32,930 nt of DNA from an uncultured Muribaculaceae bacterium. Lineage in GTDB: Bacteria > Bacteroidota > Bacteroidia > Bacteroidales > Muribaculaceae. The position numbers were made by a program, and so were the translations under genes. The notes beneath the pieces were generated by a model. It saw nothing but the letters and a program-made list of their open reading frames with translations. It searched no databases and was not told the origin of the DNA. Positions 1 through 7,348 of this stretch are shown piece by piece. The stretch is from assembly GCA_910587185.1 (NCBI GenBank), contig CAJULY010000024.1, positions 1 through 32,930 of the forward strand, read 5' to 3'. How positions within the stretch are numbered: the first letter of the stretch is position 1; each line of letters opens with the position of its first letter.

Positions 1-52
1 GACTATTTACTCAAGGTTTTTAAGGAAAGTTAAATCTCATGCGCCAGCCCTG
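1..52. repeat. Left copy of 52-bp terminal inverted repeat (probable IS end)
   Basis: These 52 bases are the exact reverse complement of positions 32878-32929. On the plus strand positions 1-33 read as DYLLKVFKES followed by TAA, which looks like the C-terminus of a protein entering from outside the window. The match stops abruptly after position 52. A stop codon about 19 bases before a sharp repeat boundary is the usual arrangement at the 3' end of an insertion sequence, but the rest of the element is outside the window, so this is inference. A fold-back assembly artefact is the main alternative. Confidence 0.6.
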
Positions 53-60
53 AGTATTTT

Positions 61-813
61 TTATAATCCATTGGCTTGGAACCAGGAAAAAATCTCGGTA
101 TATGCCACAGCCTTTACATCGGCCGCTTCAAGCGGCACATCGACTTCGCCGTCATAGACCGTAAAAACAGTTACGTTGCCCCCCGTCTTCACGGAATCCG
201 CGCCCATATTGTCGGAGGTCAGAACCAGTGTGGGAATCCTCAATTTGTTTTTCACAAGCGCATCCTTCGCAATGTCAACGGCCCGTTTCCATTCTCCTCC
301 GTCATTTTCAAATATCTTGTTATACGAGAGGAAAGGACTGTTCATGACAGCCGCCGTAACATCCGTCCCCTCTTCGGCATACGCCTGCAGGAACAGAATA
401 GCAGCCAAAGCGCCTGTCGCATGTCCCAGCACCACGATTCCCGATATTCCGTCGTTTTTCATGGCCTCCAGGCCTGCCCTGAGTCCGTCAAAATAATCCT
501 CGAGTTCCCGCTGCTCGTAACGGGCTTCGCCGGGATGTTTCTTCCGTGTCATGGTGGAAACATCAACCGTATAGAAATCATACCCGTGACGGTTGAACAT
601 TTGCGCCATATCCTTCGGAAAACCGGCCTCCATCATGCCTGGCACATAAAGAAGACCTTTTGCCGAAGACTTCTGAGCGGTTTTACGCATGACCTTGCAC
701 TTCTTTCTCTCGGGGCGTTCATCGTTACTGTCAAATATCATCATGTCATAACCGTGATCCATAGGATCGTCAGACATCCATTCTGCTGTTGACATTCTGT
801 TTTCGTGTATCAT
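61..813 (-). CDS. Alpha/beta-hydrolase-like protein without catalytic Ser and His
   Basis: A 250-residue protein with the layout of the serine-aminopeptidase-like alpha/beta hydrolases: YVPGMMEAG near residues 56-64, nucleophile-elbow region VVLGHATGAL at 127-136, NSPFL at 158-162 and LVLTSDN at 196-202. In relatives the elbow is G-H-S-T-G; here residue 132 is Ala (codon GCG). The usual C-terminal G-M-H-D is G-E-V-D at 222-225, so the catalytic His is also missing; the Asp at 201 is kept. It is therefore probably a binding or regulatory pseudoenzyme, not an esterase. The start overlaps the PFOR stop as ATGA, so translation is probably coupled; Met7 is an alternative start. The first 50 residues are charged and specific to this protein. 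It is the last gene of the oxalate cluster. Family assignment is by motif recall. Confidence 0.75.
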   Translation of the reverse strand: MIHENRMSTAEWMSDDPMDHGYDMMIFDSNDERPERKKCKVMRKTAQKSSAKGLLYVPGMMEAGFPKDMAQMFNRHGYDFYTVDVSTMTRKKHPGEARYEQRELEDYFDGLRAGLEAMKNDGISGIVVLGHATGALAAILFLQAYAEEGTDVTAAVMNSPFLSYNKIFENDGGEWKRAVDIAKDALVKNKLRIPTLVLTSDNMGADSVKTGGNVTVFTVYDGEVDVPLEAADVKAVAYTEIFSWFQANGL

Positions 814-3800
814 TTCGACAAAGATTTTAGAATTTCATAAATATGTTCGGTACGTTTCTGGAGATCAGGCTGCAATATGGAGGCCTCATGCGGGTCAAAC
901 ATACGCAGGTCGGCATAACGGTCTTCCCCGTTTATGAATGTTATGAGAGAGCCGTCAGGTGCCGGCGCATCTACAGTCAGTGGCTCGGGATCAGAGGGAT
1001 TAAACCTGTAGATAGGCCAGTATCCTGCTTTCACTGCAAGCTTCTCCTCGACAATGCTGTGGCTCATTCCTGACCGTATGCCATGATTGATGCACGGACA
1101 GTATGCAATTACTATGGAGGGCCCCGGATAAGCTTCAGCCTCCATCAGAGCGTTGATGGTCTGCTGGAAATTGGCGCCGAGGGCCACAGAAGCCACATAA
1201 ACGTTACCGTACGTCATCATCATCCGCCCGAGATCTTTTTTATAGGTCCGCTTTCCGTCGGCCGCATATTTCATCACTGCGCCCAACGGAGTGGCTTTTG
1301 ACACATGACCGCCGGTATTGGAATAGCACTCCGTATCCATCACCAGTATGTTTATATCCACATTCTGGGCTACCACATGATCAAGGCCGGCGAAACCGAT
1401 GTCGTATGCCCAACCGTCGCCACCGAGAGCCCACACTGATTTTTTGCCCGTGATATCGCCCGCAAAAACAATACGGTCAGTCAAAGGAGTTGCAGCGTGA
1501 CCCTTTATGGCCTTTATCAGATTTTCGCCGGTGGTTCGGGATGCGGCAGCTGAATCAAAAGCGGCCAGCCATGCCTTAGCGGCGGTGACCACATCGACAG
1601 GAGTTGCAGGATCGGAAATCAAAGTCTCGACATCCGATTTAAGAGCGGCGCGCCGATAATCGACCGCCCGAGCCATACCGTAGCCGTATTCCGCGTTGTC
1701 CTCGAACAGCGAATTGGCCCACGCCGGTCCGCGACCTTCGCTATCAGTGCAATATGGATTGCTCGGATAACTTGCGCCCCAAATGGAAGAACAGCCCGTA
1801 GCATTGGCAATTATCATTCTGTCGCCGAACAACTGGGTGAGCAGCTTGACGTATGGCGTCTCGCCGCAACCCGCGCAAGCTCCCGAGAATTCCATCAATG
1901 GCTGCTGCAGCTGTGATCCGTTGACCGTGTCACGCCGCATCAGATTGTTTTTCAGGCTGACGTTATCACAAAGATATTCCAGCATCCTTTCCTCATAATC
2001 GAATACCCTGTCGATAGGCGTCATCTTCAAAGCATGTCCCGGACAAACAGTTGCACAGGATCCGCACCCCTGGCAATCGGCGGGATAAACCTGAATTCGG
2101 AATTTAAGTCCTTTAAGCGAAGGAGAATGTGCTTCGGCAAGAGTCATGCCCTCAGGAACGCCTGCGGCTTCCTGCGAGTCCAGGACAAAGGGACGGATGG
2201 AAGCATGAGGACATACGAGAGAACACTCGGTACACTGCACACATTTGTCGGCATTCCAGACCGGAACAGTTAAAGCAACCCTACGTTTCTCATAGGCTGC
2301 GGTCCCCATCGGGAGAGTGCCGTCGGGAGCGAAAGCCGAAACCGGAAGTCCGTCACCCAACAATTCAAGACATGGCTTCGCCACATCTTTAACGAACTCC
2401 GGCAAGACACGGTTCCCGACAACTTTTCGCCCGTCCGAAGCCGTAGCCCATGAGGAATCATAGGATATTTCTTTTATGGCTGCGATGGCCTGATCCATAA
2501 CAGCGAGATTTTTATTCACAACATCTCCTCCTTCATGCATATATGCCTGCCTGACCTCATCTTTTAATTTTGCGACAGCGGTGTCGTAGGGAAGATGATC
2601 TGACATCAGATGAAGGAAAACCATTGACATTATCGTGTTGATTCTGACTCCAAGCCCTCCGGACATTGCAATAGAGTTGGCATCGATATTATAGAACCGG
2701 GCATGCTTTGCCGCTATGGCCCTTTTGAGCGACGCCGGAATCTTGGTTTCCATCTCTTCCGCGCTCCATGAAGAGTTGAGCACGAAGATACCACCTTGCT
2801 TCAGAGAGTCCAGCATTTTAAAGCGATTCACATACATGTCCTTGTTACAGCCGATGTAATCAGCCTCGACAATGGAGTATTCCGATCTTATTTCAGATGG
2901 GCCGTAGCGCAACTGTGAAATCGTATATCCGCCCGATTTTTTTGCGGAATACTTGAAATATGCCTGTGAGAAGCCGCCGGTAGAGTCAGCGATTATCGAA
3001 GCGAGCTGACGGGCTGCACCGACAGTTCCGTCCGATCCCATTCCATAGAAAATGACCTGTCTGACATCAGGCGCAGTGTCTATGAAATGTCCCGGATCCA
3101 CCTCAAGCGAAAGATGGGTAACATCATCGTTGATTCCTACGGTAAACCGGCGTCGCGGACTCGGCTTTGACATTTCGTCATACACGGCTTTAACCATGAC
3201 AGGACTGAATTCCTTGCTCGACAAACCGTATCGGCCTCCGATAACTTTCGCCGCGCGGCCCGCTTCCTGAAGCGCCGCCGCAACATCAAGGAAGAGAGGC
3301 TCTCCCGTTGCTCCGGGTTCCTTTGTCCGGTCAAGCACGGCCACGATCCCGGCCGTGGCCGGAATCAGGCCGACGATATCTTCTGCCGGGAAAGGCCGAT
3401 ATAGATGGACCCCTATCCCCCCTGCTTTGTATCCATGGGTATTCAGCCATTCCACAGTCTCCCTTATCACTTCTATCGACGAGCCCATGGAAATGATGAC
3501 CCTGTCGGCATCGGGGGCGCCAAAATATTCCGCCACATGCAGAGGACGTCCGGTGAGATCGCTGACTTTTTTCATCGCTTCCTTCACAATGCCTGTCATG
3601 GCATCGTAATAGGGATTGCATGCCTCCCTGCACTGGAAATAGACCGATGCATCCTGAGATGTCCCTTTCACTACGGGATGTTCCGGATTCAATGCACGCT
3701 TACGGAATGCATCCACTTTTCCCCAATTCACCAAAGGACGCATATCCTCGTATGGAATGGGTGTGACGGTGGCTATTTCATTGGATGTACGCCATCCGTC

Positions 3801-4319
3801 AAAGAAATGCAGGACTGGGAGCGACCCTTCTATTGCCGCCAGATGCGAGACAAGCGCAAGATCCATTGTCTCCTGAACCGACGAAGAAGAAAGCATGACA
3901 AATCCCGTAGCGCGGCATGCCATCACATCCTGATGGTCTCCGAAAATGCTGAGCGCATGGGAAGCTACAGACCGGCATCCGACATGAAAAACTCCCGGCA
4001 ACAGCTCGCCGGCGATCTTATACATATTTGGAATCATGAGCAACAGCCCCTGGGAAGAGGTGAATGTCGTTGCAAGCGATCCTGCGGAGAGCGCACCATG
4101 CGTGGCTCCGGCCGCACCAAGCTCGCTTTCCATCTCACATATCTCCATCGTGGATCCCATAAGGTTTTTTCGTCCCGCTATGGCCCATTTGTCAGCGGTG
4201 ACTCCCATCGAGGCAACAGGTGTGATAGGATAAATGGTGGCTATCTCGCTGAGAGCGTAGGCTACGTAGGCAGCCGCTGTACAGCCGTCCATGTTTACAC
4301 GTGTCGGTTCCTTTTTCAT
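810..4319 (-). CDS. nifJ: Pyruvate:ferredoxin (flavodoxin) oxidoreductase, single chain
   Basis: At 1169 residues this matches the usual length of fused homodimeric PFOR, which converts pyruvate, CoA and oxidised ferredoxin to acetyl-CoA, CO2 and reduced ferredoxin in the cytoplasm. Visible in order: domain I with YPITP at 30-34 and the ALSIFGDH segment; a CoA-binding-type domain with GSDGTVGA and KKSGGYTIS; two ferredoxin clusters, C693/C696/C699/C703 and C749/C752/C755/C759; and the TPP domain, with proximal-cluster cysteines C815, C818 and C843 plus a distal one in AYCPCINHG, and the Mg-TPP segment GGDGWAYD. It departs from common PFORs after YPITP (VASMGV, where most have SSxMGE). The CoA domain argues against a CoA-independent oxalate oxidoreductase. 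It lies downstream of the AEC carrier in the oxalate cluster, on the same strand. The pyruvate assignment is by family; the true 2-oxoacid is not proven. Confidence 0.93.
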   Translation of the reverse strand: MKKEPTRVNMDGCTAAAYVAYALSEIATIYPITPVASMGVTADKWAIAGRKNLMGSTMEICEMESELGAAGATHGALSAGSLATTFTSSQGLLLMIPNMYKIAGELLPGVFHVGCRSVASHALSIFGDHQDVMACRATGFVMLSSSSVQETMDLALVSHLAAIEGSLPVLHFFDGWRTSNEIATVTPIPYEDMRPLVNWGKVDAFRKRALNPEHPVVKGTSQDASVYFQCREACNPYYDAMTGIVKEAMKKVSDLTGRPLHVAEYFGAPDADRVIISMGSSIEVIRETVEWLNTHGYKAGGIGVHLYRPFPAEDIVGLIPATAGIVAVLDRTKEPGATGEPLFLDVAAALQEAGRAAKVIGGRYGLSSKEFSPVMVKAVYDEMSKPSPRRRFTVGINDDVTHLSLEVDPGHFIDTAPDVRQVIFYGMGSDGTVGAARQLASIIADSTGGFSQAYFKYSAKKSGGYTISQLRYGPSEIRSEYSIVEADYIGCNKDMYVNRFKMLDSLKQGGIFVLNSSWSAEEMETKIPASLKRAIAAKHARFYNIDANSIAMSGGLGVRINTIMSMVFLHLMSDHLPYDTAVAKLKDEVRQAYMHEGGDVVNKNLAVMDQAIAAIKEISYDSSWATASDGRKVVGNRVLPEFVKDVAKPCLELLGDGLPVSAFAPDGTLPMGTAAYEKRRVALTVPVWNADKCVQCTECSLVCPHASIRPFVLDSQEAAGVPEGMTLAEAHSPSLKGLKFRIQVYPADCQGCGSCATVCPGHALKMTPIDRVFDYEERMLEYLCDNVSLKNNLMRRDTVNGSQLQQPLMEFSGACAGCGETPYVKLLTQLFGDRMIIANATGCSSIWGASYPSNPYCTDSEGRGPAWANSLFEDNAEYGYGMARAVDYRRAALKSDVETLISDPATPVDVVTAAKAWLAAFDSAAASRTTGENLIKAIKGHAATPLTDRIVFAGDITGKKSVWALGGDGWAYDIGFAGLDHVVAQNVDINILVMDTECYSNTGGHVSKATPLGAVMKYAADGKRTYKKDLGRMMMTYGNVYVASVALGANFQQTINALMEAEAYPGPSIVIAYCPCINHGIRSGMSHSIVEEKLAVKAGYWPIYRFNPSDPEPLTVDAPAPDGSLITFINGEDRYADLRMFDPHEASILQPDLQKRTEHIYEILKSLSK

Positions 4320-4348
4320 GCTTTTGGTGTCTGTATCCGAAAATCGCC

Positions 4349-4376
4349 TCCCGCCGCTAAATTCCTTGCGGCGGGA
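4349..4376 (-). other. Intergenic GC-rich hairpin between carrier and PFOR genes
   Basis: Perfect 9-bp stem, TCCCGCCGC (4349-4357) with GCGGCGGGA (4368-4376), and a 10-nt loop. In the direction of transcription it is followed by GGCGATTTTC, so the U-tract is weak. It could be a leaky terminator or an RNA-stability hairpin that changes PFOR output relative to the upstream oxalate genes. Confidence 0.55.
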
Positions 4377-4435
4377 AGCAGACGTCAGATGATTTAATCA
4401 ACAATAATCACATTTCTGAAATAGTCCTTGCATCA

Positions 4436-5404
4436 TTAAAGGAAAGCATTGATGCACAGATCTGTGATCCATATCCAGAGAGGACAGAAGCCTATGAACA
4501 GAATCACGCTGAGTGTCAGGGAAGATGTACCCGTCGCCACATAAGTGTCATATTCGTCGGCAATGATGATGCCCGAAAATGCGGGGGGAAGAGCGCAGGC
4601 AACAACCAGCATCTTGAGGTTCAGAGGATCCATGTGGCAGAGAAGGCCAAGAAGGAGAACGAATGCCGGCATGATGATCATCTTCATTATGGAACCAAGG
4701 ATGACCTGCCAGTTGATGCTGACCTTTATCGAAGAAAGGGTGATGCCGGCCGAGAATACGGCCATAGAAGCGTTGGCTTTAGCCATCAGATCAAAGGACG
4801 GACTCAGTTCTTTCGGCCAGGGAATGCCCACGAGAACCCAGACCACAGCCAGAATAGGCGCCCATGCAACAGGTTGCTTTAACGCTTTGATAACCGGGCC
4901 CCAGGCGCTCTCTTTTTTCCCTGTCGTAACGTTCTGTTTTTCCAGAGAGGCATTCATAAGGGAAAGTCCTACAGGAATACCGACAGCATTGACCACGATG
5001 CCGACAATAGCCACCACAAGAGCAACAGCGGGAGTAGTGCCGAAGATAGGCTCAAGCACGGCAAATCCGAGGAAGCCGATTGTCGGTGAACCGCTGATAA
5101 GAGCCGAAACCGCCGCGTCGGCGCCGGTGTTGGACTTGAACATGCGGAATACATAATAGACCAGCATGAAGCAGACCATAATACCCACGAGAGACACCAG
5201 CGACAATTTCAGGTCATGATAAAGCATTTCCCTGGTTGACTGCACAATCGATACGAACAATGCTGCAGGAAGGGCGAAGTCCAGGACGACCTTATTGAAT
5301 TTTTTGGAATCTGCCCCGTCAAACGCTCCTTTTTTACCGGCTATGAAACCGGCAAGCATTATGACCACAATAGGGACAATAGCGTATAACAATATATGTT
5401 CCAT
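4436..5404 (-). CDS. AEC-family carrier, probable oxalate/formate transporter
   Basis: A 322-residue, very hydrophobic protein with about ten predicted membrane segments in two blocks separated by a charged loop near residues 155-170 (KQNVTTGKK). It fits the auxin-efflux-carrier (AEC) family of inner-membrane secondary carriers: an N-terminal helix followed by a GKKGAF turn, LDFALPAALF near 46-55, and the late helices with CALPPAFSG and ADEYD typical of the family. Family members move mono- and dicarboxylates. It sits between oxc and the PFOR gene on the same strand, so oxalate uptake or oxalate/formate exchange is the likely role. The classical Oxalobacter exchanger OxlT is an unrelated MFS protein, so this would be a functional replacement. 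Substrate is inferred from context only. The start at 5404 gives a short N-terminus leading straight into helix 1. Confidence 0.85.
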   Translation of the reverse strand: MEHILLYAIVPIVVIMLAGFIAGKKGAFDGADSKKFNKVVLDFALPAALFVSIVQSTREMLYHDLKLSLVSLVGIMVCFMLVYYVFRMFKSNTGADAAVSALISGSPTIGFLGFAVLEPIFGTTPAVALVVAIVGIVVNAVGIPVGLSLMNASLEKQNVTTGKKESAWGPVIKALKQPVAWAPILAVVWVLVGIPWPKELSPSFDLMAKANASMAVFSAGITLSSIKVSINWQVILGSIMKMIIMPAFVLLLGLLCHMDPLNLKMLVVACALPPAFSGIIIADEYDTYVATGTSSLTLSVILFIGFCPLWIWITDLCINAFL

Positions 5405-5441
5405 AATAATGTCGAGAGAGGGATTAATTTAAGAAAGGGAT

Positions 5442-5465
5442 GAGAAGAGAGGAGGAGAGGAGGAG
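5442..5465. other. Homopurine tract between oxc and the carrier gene
   Basis: Twenty-four consecutive purines on the plus strand (pyrimidine-only in the transcript), built from GAGG/GGAG units. Positions 5431-5440 are also purine, separated by one T. It lies in the 75-nt gap between the oxc stop and the AEC start. Its function is unknown; it may keep the message unstructured before the carrier start. Confidence 0.5.
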
Positions 5466-5479
5466 CAAGAATGAAAGTT

Positions 5480-7219
5480 TCAGACAGTAAAGTCAATCAA
5501 CGATGCCGGATTGAGATATCCGATATGGCCGCTTTCTTTTCCCGAATCAGCTGCAAGCTGCACGTCGATGAGCGCAGGTTTCTTCGATGCGATCGCCTCT
5601 GTCAGCGCTTTCTGGAGTTCATCCGGGGTAGTCACGTAACATGTCTGTGCTCCGAATGCCTCGCCGAGTTTATCGTAACGGGCCTTCACGTCAAGAGTTG
5701 TCGGAGCCGGATCGCCGTTGCCAGAGGGATTTACACCGATACCGTTGTAAATGCCGCCATTATTGAAAATAACCACAGTACATGGCAGATTGAAACGACA
5801 GATGGTTGAAAAATCCATTCCTGAGAAGCCGAACGCGCTGTCACCTTCGACAGCCACCACGCTTTTACCGGTGGCCACAGCGGCACCGACGGTAGAACCC
5901 ATACCCATACCCATGATGGCCCAGGTGGCGCAATCTATGCGGTGACGGGGAAGGAACATATCTACTGCGTCACGAGTGTCGTCAAGTGTATTGGCGCCTT
6001 CATTGACAAGGATTACGTCGGGGTGCGACTCAAGCACTTTCTTAACTGCGCTCAAAGCGCTCCAATGGGTCATCGGGACGGTCTGTGGCGCGAGTCGTTC
6101 CATGAACTTGGCGTTTTTCTCCTTGGTCTGGGCCTGCAACGACGGAACCCATGTCGGATCCATGGCAAACTTATGGCCTTGTATCTTAGAAAGAATGGCG
6201 TCAAGCGAACTTTCAATATCGCCCACGACGGGAGCGGCAATCGGACGGTTGCAGTCTATCTCCTCGGGATCGATCTCGAGCTGAATGAATTTTCCGGCCG
6301 GGTTCCATTTGCCATGACCGCGGGAGAGCAGCCAGTTAAGGCGTGCGCCTATGAGCATGACCACATCGGCTTCTTCCATTATGGTTGAGCGGCATGAAAG
6401 AGCGCTCAGAGGGTGATTGTCAGGCATCAGGCCTTTGGCCATCGACATGGGATAGAAAGGAATGCCGGTAGTTTCGATCAGCTGCTTGATCTTGTCGTCA
6501 ACCTGAGCGTAGGCGGCGCCTTTACCGAGAAGGATAGCCGGGCGTTTGGCTGAAGCAAGCATTTCGACAGCTCGGCTTACCGATTCGTCAGAAGGTATTA
6601 CCGACGGGCAAAGATCAACTGGTTCGAAGAAAAGCTTATCGGCATCCGCCTTGTCCATAACCGCACCAAGGCACGGTTCGGTGACATCGAGATATACGCC
6701 GCCGGGACGGCCCGAAATGGCTGCACGGTATGCGCGGACAACAGCTGTAGGTATATCCTCCGGCTTGTTGACGCGATATGCGGCTTTTACAAGGCCCTTG
6801 GCAACATTCAGCTGATCCAGACCTTCGTAGGTGCCCTGTTCGAGGTCGATCGGTTCGCGCACACTCGAACCTGAGATCTGAATCATAGGATAACAGTTGA
6901 CAGTGGCGTTTGTAGTTGCTGTCAGACCGTTCATGAAACCGAGCGAGGAAACAGTCAGCAGGACGCCGGGCTTCTTTGTCAGGTAACCGTGAGTGGCGGC
7001 AGCCATGCCTGCCTGCTGCTCATGACGGAAACCTACAAACCGGATTCCCTCTTTCTGCGCCATGTACGCGACTTCGGTCACAGGAATACCTACGAGACCG
7101 TAAATAACGTCAATGCCTATATTCTTGAGAGCCTTTGCCAGAATATACATTCCAGTCACCTGCTCAGGATACTGCGGCCCTTTAGGAGCCAGGGCTGAAG
7201 TAGTGGATGTATTGGACAT
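5480..7219 (-). CDS. oxc: Oxalyl-CoA decarboxylase
   Basis: A 579-residue TPP-dependent enzyme that decarboxylates oxalyl-CoA to formyl-CoA and CO2 in the cytoplasm; the Oxalobacter enzyme is about 568 residues. Visible features are the N-terminal PYR domain with catalytic Glu67 in FRHEQQAG, the central nucleotide-binding domain with AILLGKGAAYAQ, and the C-terminal TPP/Mg motif starting GDSAFGFSG and ending NNGGIYNG. The motif around Glu67, the SSLGFMNGLT segment and the NNGGIY end are those of oxalyl-CoA decarboxylase and not of acetolactate synthase. It lies directly downstream of frc, its pathway partner, with a 129-nt gap that holds a hairpin. The start at 7219 precedes a Ser/Thr-rich tail of about 15 residues; a slightly later start is possible but no better Met is near. 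Confidence 0.95.
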   Translation of the reverse strand: MSNTSTTSALAPKGPQYPEQVTGMYILAKALKNIGIDVIYGLVGIPVTEVAYMAQKEGIRFVGFRHEQQAGMAAATHGYLTKKPGVLLTVSSLGFMNGLTATTNATVNCYPMIQISGSSVREPIDLEQGTYEGLDQLNVAKGLVKAAYRVNKPEDIPTAVVRAYRAAISGRPGGVYLDVTEPCLGAVMDKADADKLFFEPVDLCPSVIPSDESVSRAVEMLASAKRPAILLGKGAAYAQVDDKIKQLIETTGIPFYPMSMAKGLMPDNHPLSALSCRSTIMEEADVVMLIGARLNWLLSRGHGKWNPAGKFIQLEIDPEEIDCNRPIAAPVVGDIESSLDAILSKIQGHKFAMDPTWVPSLQAQTKEKNAKFMERLAPQTVPMTHWSALSAVKKVLESHPDVILVNEGANTLDDTRDAVDMFLPRHRIDCATWAIMGMGMGSTVGAAVATGKSVVAVEGDSAFGFSGMDFSTICRFNLPCTVVIFNNGGIYNGIGVNPSGNGDPAPTTLDVKARYDKLGEAFGAQTCYVTTPDELQKALTEAIASKKPALIDVQLAADSGKESGHIGYLNPASLIDFTV

Positions 7220-7255
7220 ATATACTTGAATTTTGTCGGGTTAGTTTTTGAAATA

Positions 7256-7301
7256 GTCGCGATCGCTTCTCCGAAGACTCACTCCGAAGAATGGTCGCGA
7301 C
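7256..7301 (-). other. Hairpin with duplicated CTCCGAAGA in frc-oxc gap
   Basis: Outer stem GTCGCGA (7256-7262) with TCGCGAC (7295-7301), inner stem TTCT (7267-7270) with AGAA (7288-7291). The loop side carries a direct repeat CTCCGAAGA at 7269-7277 and 7282-7290. No U-run follows it on the transcribed strand, so it is more like an RNA-processing or attenuation structure than a terminator. Functional role is inference. Confidence 0.5.
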
Positions 7302-7348
7302 AATCTGTTTTAACGTCTTATTTTTTTAACTTTTAATGACTGTCCCTT

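Noticed and set aside
810..4319. Oxalate oxidoreductase instead of PFOR
   Set aside because: The known oxalate oxidoreductase is multi-subunit and CoA-independent; this is a single chain with a CoA-binding-type domain and full PFOR layout.
3405..4397. Long plus-strand ORF (330 codons) opposite the PFOR gene
   Set aside because: It is antisense to a clearly conserved PFOR N-terminus, its residue composition is Cys/His/Arg-rich without domain pattern, and no promoter core precedes it.
4545..5156. Plus-strand ORF of 203 codons opposite the AEC carrier
   Set aside because: It is the shadow of a conserved membrane protein; it has no recognisable motif or promoter.
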